A DNA stretch of 10,069 nt from Thermodesulfovibrionales bacterium (lineage in GTDB: Bacteria > Nitrospirota > Thermodesulfovibrionia > Thermodesulfovibrionales > SM23-35). This document shows, piece after piece, positions 1-5,563 of the stretch; the first letter of the stretch is position 1, and every line of letters starts with the position of its first letter. The stretch is taken from NCBI GenBank assembly GCA_020062205.1, contig JAGUWT010000204.1:1-10069 (forward strand). The letters run 5' to 3'. The notes below the pieces were generated by a model that did not search any database, was not told the origin of the DNA, and saw nothing but the letters and a program-made list of their open reading frames with translations. Both the position numbers and the translations under genes were made by a program.

Positions 1-47
1 AAAAGATGAACGTCGGGAACAAAACTAAGCAAAAATAATATAGAATA

Positions 48-72
48 CCTTTTGCGGATTTTCCGAAAAGGA
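48..72 (+). promoter_or_regulatory. Hairpin covering the putative ribosome binding site of the dppB-like gene
   Basis: Arms 48-58 (CCTTTT, bulged G, CGGA) and 62-71 (TCCGAAAAGG) pair over 10 bp around a TTT loop at 59-61. The 3' arm contains AAAAGGA (66-72), the only Shine-Dalgarno-like run in front of the permease gene, so the fold would hide it. No T-run follows, so it is a poor intrinsic terminator. The pairing is seen directly; a role in translation control is inference. Bases 1-47 may hold the tail of an upstream gene (frame ending at 36-38 or at 26-28), but nothing there can be identified. Confidence 0.35.
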
Positions 73-85
73 ATGATTCGGGGGC

Positions 86-1021
86 ATTATTAAACTCTAT
101 ATTGTAAAGAAGCTTTTTTTACTTATCCCTCTTCTGTTTGGGGTTACATTCCTCACATTTACCCTCACGAAGGCATTACCGGGTGATCCTGTTCTCAGTA
201 TGGTTGGTGAAAGGGCTCAGCCTGAAATTATTGAGAAGATACGAAAAGAGATAGGTTCGGACAAAGATATCGTAAGTCAGTATCTTGGTTATGCAGGATT
301 GCTGCTCAAAGGTGAATTCGGAAGATCATACTATACAAACAGAAAGGTCTTTGATGATCTTTTTTTAAAATTTCCAAATACATTAAAACTCGCATTGGGT
401 GCCATGATTATTGCCATTCCTGTCGGCCTGTTTTTCGGCTTTATCTCTGCTTATCAAAGAGATACAATGATAGACAGGATTATATCATCACTCTCGGTAA
501 CAGGTCTGAGCCTTCCTGTTTTTTGGAGCGGGCTTCTGATAATGCTTTTTTTTAGCCTTAAACTGAGACTCTTTCCTCCATCAGGAACAGGTGAAATACG
601 ATTTCTGGTACTTCCAGCGATAACCCTTTCTCTGCCTGCAATTGCAACACTTGCACGGATTACGAGAACCACGCTCATAGAAATCTTTGATATGCCTTTT
701 GTTGTTACAGCGAGGGCAAAAGGAATAGAAGAATATAAAATAGATTTGATTCACGTTTTTAAAAATGCGCTCATCCCGCTTGTGACTGTCATAGGACTTG
801 ATTTCGGGAGTTATCTGAATGGAGCAGTCCTGACCGAGACAATATTTGGATGGGATGGTATTGGAAGATTCACCATGGAGGGAATCATAAAGAGGGATTA
901 TCCTGTCATTATGGGATGTATCATTGTTGGTACGGTTATCTTTGTGCTCATTAACCTGCTTGTTGATATCATCTATCATTATCTTGACCCAAGGGTAAAG
1001 CTCTATGAAAATAGCCGGTAA
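86..1021 (+). CDS. ABC importer permease, DppB/OppB family (abnormal start)
   Basis: One of the two inner-membrane subunits of a dipeptide/oligopeptide/nickel-type ABC importer. The reading frame upstream of the ATG at 200 clearly belongs to the protein: it encodes LYIVKKLFLLIPLLFGVTF, the typical first membrane helix, then LPGDP, a family hallmark. About 311 residues from 86 matches the usual length; starting at 200 would lose helix 1. The cytoplasmic EAA loop that contacts the ATPase is seen as FVVTARAKGIEEYKIDLIHVFKNALIP near the middle. The frame is open only back to 77 (TGA at 74-76) and has no ATG, GTG or TTG there, only ATT at 86, 89 and 101. An ATG at 73 would join this frame if the five-G run at 80-84 had four Gs. 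It overlaps the dppC-like gene by 17 bp. Substrate cannot be told; no binding protein or ATPase gene lies in the window. Confidence 0.85.
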   Translation: MIKLYIVKKLFLLIPLLFGVTFLTFTLTKALPGDPVLSMVGERAQPEIIEKIRKEIGSDKDIVSQYLGYAGLLLKGEFGRSYYTNRKVFDDLFLKFPNTLKLALGAMIIAIPVGLFFGFISAYQRDTMIDRIISSLSVTGLSLPVFWSGLLIMLFFSLKLRLFPPSGTGEIRFLVLPAITLSLPAIATLARITRTTLIEIFDMPFVVTARAKGIEEYKIDLIHVFKNALIPLVTVIGLDFGSYLNGAVLTETIFGWDGIGRFTMEGIIKRDYPVIMGCIIVGTVIFVLINLLVDIIYHYLDPRVKLYENSR

Positions 1022-1808
1022 GGTTTCTCTCTCCATATTGATTTTCATATCCTTATGTTCACTGTTTGCACCACTCATATCGCAGTATAACCCTGAAAAG
1101 ATAGATCTTGACAGCATAAAAGAGGCGCCAAGTTTCAAGCATTTTTTTGGAACAGATAACAAGGGGAGGGATATTTTTTCGAGAATCCTCTATGGTGGAA
1201 GGATCTCGATAAGTATTGCGGTGATAGCTGCATTCATTTCCGTGGGCATAGGACTCATCCTTGGGCTCTTTTCAGGGTATGCAGGAGGCAAGATTGATAC
1301 CGCCATAATGGTACTGGTTGACCTTATACTCTCTTTCCCTGCACTTCTTCTTGCAATAGGTATCTCGATTATCCTTCCCCCTGGTATTTATACCGTCATG
1401 ATAGCAATCACTGCAGTTGGATGGGCTTCATTTGCAAGACTTATCCGAGGCCATGTATTAACACTGAAGGACGCACCATTTGTCGAGTCAGCAAGGGCAT
1501 TGGGATGTAGTAATATGAGGGTTTTATTTGTCCACCTTATGCCACAGTGCATTCCACTGTCACTTGTCATGATGGGCCTGAAACTGGGTGGGTACATCTT
1601 GACAGAGGCGTCTCTGAGTTTTTTAGGATTAGGTGCTCAGCCTCCAACAGCAACATGGGGTTCGATGGTAAGTGCTCATAGAGCTTATATTTCATCAGCT
1701 CCATGGATGGTGATTTTTCCTGGTTTGATGATCGCCCTTACGGCACTCTGTTTTAATGTTCTGGGTGATGTCTTGAGTGATAGGTATGGTTTGAAGACAA
1801 GAAGGTGA
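1005..1808 (+). CDS. ABC importer permease, DppC/OppC family
   Basis: Second inner-membrane subunit, pairing with the DppB-like protein to form the translocation channel. 267 residues, near the family size. After one N-terminal helix (about residues 6-26) comes HFFGTDNKGRDIFSRILYGGRISI, the diagnostic N-terminal DppC signature (about 45-68), then a hydrophobic transport domain. The EAA loop reads FVESARALGCSNMRVLFVHLMPQ, and the sequence ends with the usual GDVLSDRYG motif before a short basic tail. The ATG at 1005 lies inside the end of dppB, as expected for translational coupling. The next gene is convergent, so the ATPases, normally dppD and dppF, are not downstream; they may lie upstream of the window or elsewhere. 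Peptide versus nickel specificity cannot be read from permeases. Confidence 0.9.
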   Translation: MKIAGKVSLSILIFISLCSLFAPLISQYNPEKIDLDSIKEAPSFKHFFGTDNKGRDIFSRILYGGRISISIAVIAAFISVGIGLILGLFSGYAGGKIDTAIMVLVDLILSFPALLLAIGISIILPPGIYTVMIAITAVGWASFARLIRGHVLTLKDAPFVESARALGCSNMRVLFVHLMPQCIPLSLVMMGLKLGGYILTEASLSFLGLGAQPPTATWGSMVSAHRAYISSAPWMVIFPGLMIALTALCFNVLGDVLSDRYGLKTRR

Positions 1809-1815
1809 GCTATGT

Positions 1816-2289
1816 CTATGTCCCCATGAGTTTTTCTTCTTCTTCCTGCTGCGTCTTACATTCTATACACAAGGTTGTAACAGGCCTTGCCTCAAGCCTC
1901 TTGATACCAATCTCTTCCTTACACCTTTCACAGATCCCAAATATTCCCTGTTCAATTCTCTCTAACGCATTATCGATCTTTTTTAAAAGACTACGTTCCC
2001 TTCCCCTGAGCCGGAGCATAAAATTTCTATCCGTCTCTGCGGTTGCCTGATCACCAAGGTCAGGGAATGTGATTTGTCCTGGAAGTTCTTGAAGTGCCTC
2101 AACCGCTTCCACGAGCAGTGCTTTTTTCTGAGCCAAGAGCTTCTTCTTTATCTCGCTAAGCCTCTTCTCCCTCGGGGAGATTAGAGCTGATTTTTTTGTC
2201 TTTGATTTTAATTTTGATTGAATGTTTGCCTTTGCCTTGGTCGTGGTTACCTTCTTTATAGTGTGTTTAATGCCCTGTTTCTTTTTCAT
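1816..2289 (-). CDS. DksA/TraR-family zinc-finger transcriptional regulator
   Basis: Predicted RNA polymerase secondary-channel protein that, in characterised relatives, works with ppGpp to adjust initiation at stringent promoters. 157 residues. The C-terminus carries a four-cysteine zinc finger, CERC (120-123), 17 residues, then CIEC (141-144). A coiled coil (about 40-115) is interrupted by the tip sequence PDLGDQAT (76-83), which fits the D-x2-D-x-A/T acidic tip of DksA. The first 33 residues are extra and strongly basic, with 13 lysines. The start is ATG at 2289, 10 bases after AGGAG (2300-2304); an in-frame TTG at 2298 lies too close to that site. It converges on the dppC-like gene with a 7-base gap and no obvious terminator. 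Whether it is the true DksA or a paralogue is open. Confidence 0.88.
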   Translation of the reverse strand: MKKKQGIKHTIKKVTTTKAKANIQSKLKSKTKKSALISPREKRLSEIKKKLLAQKKALLVEAVEALQELPGQITFPDLGDQATAETDRNFMLRLRGRERSLLKKIDNALERIEQGIFGICERCKEEIGIKRLEARPVTTLCIECKTQQEEEEKLMGT

Positions 2290-2319
2290 ACGATACAATC
2301 TCCTGAAATCAATTTTTTT

Positions 2320-2349
2320 AGCCTAACAAAAAAATCTCATTTTAGTCAA
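2320..2349 (-). promoter_or_regulatory. Possible sigma-70-type promoter for the DksA-like gene
   Basis: On the minus strand TTGACT (2344-2349) is one base from the -35 consensus. It is followed after 18 bases by TAGGCT (2320-2325), a weak -10 match. This sits about 30 bases ahead of the start codon, in the gap after ymdB, and would give the regulator its own transcript. The -10 is poor, so this is tentative. Confidence 0.3.
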
Positions 2350-2368
2350 GGTAAACGGAATGAACATT

Positions 2369-3151
2369 TTAGGGATATGTGATCTGGAGCCGCTGTATTG
2401 CAGTAGATTTACCTGTTTTATCGTCAATCTCAACAACGACAGCAGAGAAAATTCCTTCACCTTTCGCTGTCTCAAATCGAACAGGAATATGTGTTAGAAA
2501 TCGCTGTATAATCTGTTCCTTTTCTATCCCTATGACAGAATGATACGGGCCTGTCATTCCTACATCTGTTATATAAGCTGTTCCACCGGCCAATATCTTC
2601 TCGTCAGCAGTCTGGACATGGGTATGTGTTCCGATAACTGCACTCACCTTGCCATCGATAAAATACCCAAAAGCAATCTTTTCCGACGTCGCTTCTGCAT
2701 GAAAATCTACGATGATAATTTTTGTCATCGTGCTCAGCCGTTCTATTTCTTCCTTGCCTACTCTGAACGGACAATCCACATTTGACATAAAAACCCTTCC
2801 CATAAGATTCACAACTGCTACCTTATTGTTATGGGGAGTTGTATATATGATACTTCCAAATCCTGGAACACCTGGAGGATAATTGAAAGGTCTGAGTACC
2901 CTGTCTTCCTTTGATATCTGTGAAATAAATTCTTTTTTATCCCAGACATGATTTCCTGTTGTTAGTATATGGATACCATAGTTGAAAATCTCAGAGACTA
3001 TTTTATCAGTTAAACCAAAACCACCGGCAGCGTTTTCTCCATTTGCAATAACGAGGTCTATCTTATATCGCTCAACAATGGTTGGGAGTAAGGCCTTTGT
3101 AGTAAGTCTGCCAACCTTGCCGACGATGTCACCAATAAATAATAGTTTCAA
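2369..3151 (-). CDS. ymdB: YmdB-family metallophosphoesterase (TIGR00282 type)
   Basis: Predicted dinuclear-metal 2',3'-cyclic-nucleotide phosphodiesterase of the cytoplasm, related to Bacillus YmdB and Deinococcus DR1281. 260 residues, the family's normal length. Metal-ligand motifs in order: GD (Asp8), NGEN (Glu39-Asn40), GNH (Asn67-His68), DFHAEATSEK in the second half, and GTHTHVQTAD, followed by TDVGMTGP. The start is TTG at 3149-3151, giving MKLLFIGDIVGK; the ATG at 3157-3159 is out of frame. Only a weak AAAGAG-like site precedes it. It lies downstream of rny, the conserved rny-ymdB pairing of Firmicutes; in Bacillus, YmdB interacts with RNase Y and affects biofilm and motility decisions. 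Here the two are 163 bases apart because a palindromic repeat occupies the gap. Confidence 0.9.
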   Translation of the reverse strand: MKLLFIGDIVGKVGRLTTKALLPTIVERYKIDLVIANGENAAGGFGLTDKIVSEIFNYGIHILTTGNHVWDKKEFISQISKEDRVLRPFNYPPGVPGFGSIIYTTPHNNKVAVVNLMGRVFMSNVDCPFRVGKEEIERLSTMTKIIIVDFHAEATSEKIAFGYFIDGKVSAVIGTHTHVQTADEKILAGGTAYITDVGMTGPYHSVIGIEKEQIIQRFLTHIPVRFETAKGEGIFSAVVVEIDDKTGKSTAIQRLQITYP

Positions 3152-3172
3152 TTGAACATACTCTTTTTTTAT

Positions 3173-3245
3173 GTCATTCCTGCTAAAGCAGGAATCTATG
3201 TTTTTATTAAAACTCCTTCTGGATTCCCGCTTGTGCGGGAATGAC
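3173..3245. repeat. Dispersed palindromic repeat, GTCATTCC...GGAATGAC type
   Basis: The 73-bp element is bounded by GTCATTCC (3173-3180) and GGAATGAC (3238-3245), which are inverted copies. It contains two hairpins: ATTCCTGC/GCAGGAAT (3176-3195, loop TAAA) and ATTCCCGC/GCGGGAAT (3223-3242, loop TTGT). The halves are inverted copies of each other with some divergence. The unit resembles the widely dispersed ATTCCCGC-N4-GCGGGAAT repeats, such as dRS3 of Neisseria and similar repeats in Nitrospirota and Deltaproteobacteria. It lies in the rny-ymdB gap, where its hairpins could affect read-through or mRNA stability. Confidence 0.75.
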
Positions 3246-3314
3246 GGTTTTCATTCTTTTTTGTGCAGACTTATCGGCATGATTGATTTACACAAAATTT
3301 GAATGAGTTCCCCT

Positions 3315-4877
3315 TTACTTTGCATACTCAACATATCTTGATTCCCTGATAACGGTAACCTTTATCTGTCCGGGGTATGTCATCTCATCTTCGATTTTTT
3401 TGGCAAGATCCCTTGCTATGATCGAAGACAGTTCATCATTGATATCTTCAGGCTTTACGATGATCCTTATTTCTCTTCCTGCTTGAATTGCATAACACTT
3501 TTCAACGCCCTTATAAGAGAGTGCCATCTGTTCGAGTTTCTCAAGACGCTTCAGATAACTCTCTATAGTTTCTTTTCTTACACCTGGCCGAGCAGCTGAC
3601 AGTGCATCAGAAGCAGCTACAAGGGCAGCCTCAACAGTTGCAGGATCTCCTTCACCATGATGGACCAGAATGGCATTTATTACCTTTTGGTTTTCTCCAT
3701 ACTTCTTTGCTATATTTGCACCAATCTCTTGATGTGACCCTTCCACTTCATGGTCTACTGCTTTACCGATATCATGGAGAATGCCTGCCCTCTTTGCAAG
3801 CTTCACATCTACTCCAAGTTCGCTCGCCATTACACCTGCCAGATATGCTACCTCTCTTGAATGCTGAAGGACATTCTGACCATATGATGTTCGATATTTA
3901 AGCCTTCCAATAAGTTTTATCATATCTGGATGTATACCGGAAAGCCCGAAGTCAAAGACAGCCTTTTCACCTTCTTCACGGATATATGTTTCAACCTCTT
4001 TTTTTACCTTTTCCACTATCTCTTCAATCCTTGTTGGGTGGATCCTCCCATCTGTTATCAGTCGTTCAAGTGAAAGCCTTGCGATTTCACGCCTGACCGG
4101 GTCAAAGGCAGAGAGTGTTACAATCTCTGGTGTATCGTCTACAATGAGGTCAACACCTGTCGCAGCCTCAAGCGCCCTGATGTTCCTGCCCTCTCTCCCG
4201 ATTATCCTCCCTTTCATTTCATCATTCGGAAGGGGAACAGCAGTTACAGCTGCATCTACAACATAGTCACTTGAATATCTCTGTATTGCAAGGCCTATGA
4301 TCTCTTTTGCCTTTTTCTCAGATAATTCCTTTGCTTCATCTTCTATTTTTTTGGCAAGTTTGGCAGCCTCAAATCGTGATTCTTCCTCTATCCTCTTTAG
4401 CAGTTCCTGTCTTGCATCTTCTGAACTGAGTCCGGATAATTTTTCAAGTAATTGTGCCTGGTCTTTTATCAACTGGGCGTAATAGGCTTCCTTATCCTGA
4501 ATAGCACGCTCTCTTGAGTTGTAATCTCTCTCTCTCTTCGATAGCTCATGCTCTCTTTTTTCTATCTGGTCAAACTTTCTTTCAAACATTTCCTCTTTCT
4601 GTCGTAATCTCTTATCAAGATGATTCAGCTCAGAACGTCTTTCTTTTATCTCTTTTTCTGCCTCTGATTTTGCCTGATACACGACATCCTTGGCCTCTAT
4701 GATGGCCTCTTTTTTAACAGTCGCTGCCGACTTGGTAGCCTCTTCTATTATCTTTGCTTTTTCCCTTTCAATGGCTTCTCGTTGGCCTTTAAGTGTTGCT
4801 CTATAAATGAGGCTTAAGCCCAATCCAATAAGAAGACCTACACAAAAAGATATGAATAGATATGCTGTAATGCCCAT
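3315..4877 (-). CDS. rny: Ribonuclease Y (membrane-anchored endoribonuclease)
   Basis: Endoribonuclease that starts mRNA decay at the inner face of the cytoplasmic membrane. 520 residues, the standard length. Domains: one N-terminal transmembrane helix (about 4-26); a long charged coiled coil (about 30-195); a KH RNA-binding domain (about 210-270) with the GREG loop at 227-230 in GRIIGREGRNIRALE; and an HD domain (about 335-430) with His339 in LQHSREVA, the His368-Asp369 pair in GILHDIGKAVDHE, His382, the His-His pair at 406-407 in LVHHGEGD, and Asp424 in AASDALSAARPG. All expected catalytic residues are present. ATG at 4877 follows a near-perfect AAAGGAGG (4887-4894) with 9-base spacing. The gene lies downstream of 6S RNA and upstream of ymdB. 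Its leader carries an unusual set of inverted repeats. Confidence 0.97.
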   Translation of the reverse strand: MGITAYLFISFCVGLLIGLGLSLIYRATLKGQREAIEREKAKIIEEATKSAATVKKEAIIEAKDVVYQAKSEAEKEIKERRSELNHLDKRLRQKEEMFERKFDQIEKREHELSKRERDYNSRERAIQDKEAYYAQLIKDQAQLLEKLSGLSSEDARQELLKRIEEESRFEAAKLAKKIEDEAKELSEKKAKEIIGLAIQRYSSDYVVDAAVTAVPLPNDEMKGRIIGREGRNIRALEAATGVDLIVDDTPEIVTLSAFDPVRREIARLSLERLITDGRIHPTRIEEIVEKVKKEVETYIREEGEKAVFDFGLSGIHPDMIKLIGRLKYRTSYGQNVLQHSREVAYLAGVMASELGVDVKLAKRAGILHDIGKAVDHEVEGSHQEIGANIAKKYGENQKVINAILVHHGEGDPATVEAALVAASDALSAARPGVRKETIESYLKRLEKLEQMALSYKGVEKCYAIQAGREIRIIVKPEDINDELSSIIARDLAKKIEDEMTYPGQIKVTVIRESRYVEYAK

Positions 4878-4904
4878 TCTTTATGTCCTCCTTTATCAAT
4901 AAAC

Positions 4905-4943
4905 TGTTTAGCAGTTTGCAATGACTGCTAAACATCATTGCAA
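4905..4943 (-). promoter_or_regulatory. Alternating inverted repeats in the rny leader
   Basis: In the rny mRNA direction four segments follow one another: TTGCAATGA (4943-4935), TGTTTAGCAGT (4934-4924), TCATTGCAA (4924-4916) and ACTGCTAAACA (4915-4905). Segment 1 is the exact complement of segment 3 (9 bp) and segment 2 of segment 4 (11 bp). The RNA can form one hairpin or the other, or partly both as a pseudoknot. The block ends 10 bases before the rny ribosome binding site. No U-run follows, so it is not a plain terminator. The repeats are certain; the function (RNA switch, RNase Y autoregulation, or a protein operator in DNA) is unknown. Confidence 0.6.
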
Positions 4944-5228
4944 CGTATAATGCACAATAAATATTGGAACTTTCTAAGGCTGGCTTATCTTGTGAGGCTT
5001 GTTAGACGAAAGATAGGGTTACTATCACTTGCTATTCATCTAACAGAACAAATAAGGCTTTTGGAGGTGATAACACTTTGAACCTGAAAATAACTTTTAA
5101 AAACCGATCTATCATAACCTGATTCCAGTGAAAGTCATCTGCGTATAAAGACCCCACCTTGTGAATCTGAGAAAATGTATAATTTATAACCCTCCTCAAA
5201 AGCATAACCTTTAGAATTTCCAGCCTTA
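4944..5228. other. Spacer between 6S RNA and rny; structured, no confirmed gene
   Basis: No recognisable gene. On the minus strand an unassigned ATG-initiated frame of 57 codons runs from 5205 to 5032 (MLLRRVINYTFSQ... ending SPPKALFVLLDE). It has no well-spaced ribosome binding site (AAAGG ends two bases before the ATG) and may be chance or a remnant. An imperfect stem-loop spans 4982-5058: CTTAT/ATAAG, TTGT/ACAA and TGTTAGA (5000-5006)/TCTAACA (5039-5045), enclosing GATAG/CTATC (5012-5016, 5022-5026). In some relatives a 5-formyltetrahydrofolate cyclo-ligase gene occupies this position next to 6S RNA; none is visible here. Confidence 0.4.
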
Positions 5229-5408
5229 TAAAACCCGCCCTGCCGTGTAAGGGAAGAGTTAGATCCCTTGTTAAAAGGTGGGTGCCTTGAAGGAGGCTTT
5301 AGGCTTTCTCATTCTGAGAGACATGCACACTGACTCCTTACGTTAGCTCCCAAAAGATCCAATTTGCCGGATCAACTTTTTCACTTATCACAAACAGGGC
5401 AGGCGATT
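5229..5408 (-). ncRNA. ssrS: 6S RNA (RNA polymerase-binding regulatory RNA)
   Basis: A roughly 180-base region with the 6S architecture. It is a long, nearly continuous rod: closing stem CCTGCCCTG (5403-5395) with CAGGGCGGG (5242-5234); then GTG-A-TAAG (5391-5384) with CTTACAC (5251-5245); then AGTTGATCC (5377-5369) with GGATCTAACT (5266-5257, one bulged base). A large central bubble follows, then the distal arm AAGGAG (5339-5334)/CTCCTT (5295-5290), with a terminal hairpin at 5307-5319. In known systems 6S RNA mimics an open promoter and sequesters the housekeeping RNA polymerase holoenzyme. Its size, fold, lack of coding frame and position upstream of rny on the same strand all agree. Exact ends are uncertain; the U-run after the closing stem (GGGTTTT) may help termination. 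Confidence 0.85.
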
Positions 5409-5447
5409 GCCCTCCTTCAAAAGAGTAATTTAAAAAATATTATACTT

Positions 5448-5476
5448 AATATAGCACAAAGAGAACATTCGGGCAA
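5448..5476 (-). promoter_or_regulatory. Likely promoter of the 6S RNA
   Basis: On the minus strand TTGCCC (5471-5476) and TATATT (5448-5453, one mismatch from TATAAT) are separated by exactly 17 bases. A transcript would begin near 5440, about 35 bases before the closing stem, leaving a 5' leader to be trimmed, as happens to 6S precursors. A perfect TATAAT at 5439-5444 lies slightly downstream but has no good -35 partner. Which of the two is used cannot be decided by eye. Confidence 0.45.
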
Positions 5477-5514
5477 GCAAAAAATACTTTGGGTATAAGT
5501 AGTTTTGTCTTGTA

Positions 5515-5543
5515 TTGAAAGCTATTTTTTAATAAACTATTAA
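5515..5543 (+). promoter_or_regulatory. Possible promoter of the mobA-tatA-alr-mla cluster
   Basis: TTGAAA (5515-5520) and TATTAA (5538-5543) are separated by 17 bases, within a very AT-rich stretch just ahead of mobA and divergent from the 6S RNA promoter. Initiation would fall near 5550, leaving a very short leader before ATG 5564 or about 40 bases before ATG 5591. Element matches are moderate. Confidence 0.4.
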
Positions 5544-5563
5544 AATATGCTAAGCTTATTAGA

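Noticed and set aside
200..1021. ATG at 200 as the start of the dppB-like gene
   Set aside because: It would remove the first membrane helix and most of the conserved LPGDP region, which are encoded in the same frame just upstream.
581..1162. 193-codon open frame on the minus strand across the two permease genes
   Set aside because: It lies antisense to clearly recognisable DppB/DppC sequence, has no domain and arises from the codon pattern of the real genes.
3602..3901. 99-codon plus-strand frame inside rny
   Set aside because: Antisense to the RNase Y HD domain. Its low-complexity Leu/Gln/His composition is typical of a shadow frame.
4878..5563. tRNA gene, riboswitch of a known class or CRISPR array in the large gap
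   Set aside because: No cloverleaf with a TTCGA-type loop, no regularly spaced repeats and no recognisable riboswitch core; 6S RNA explains the main structured block.
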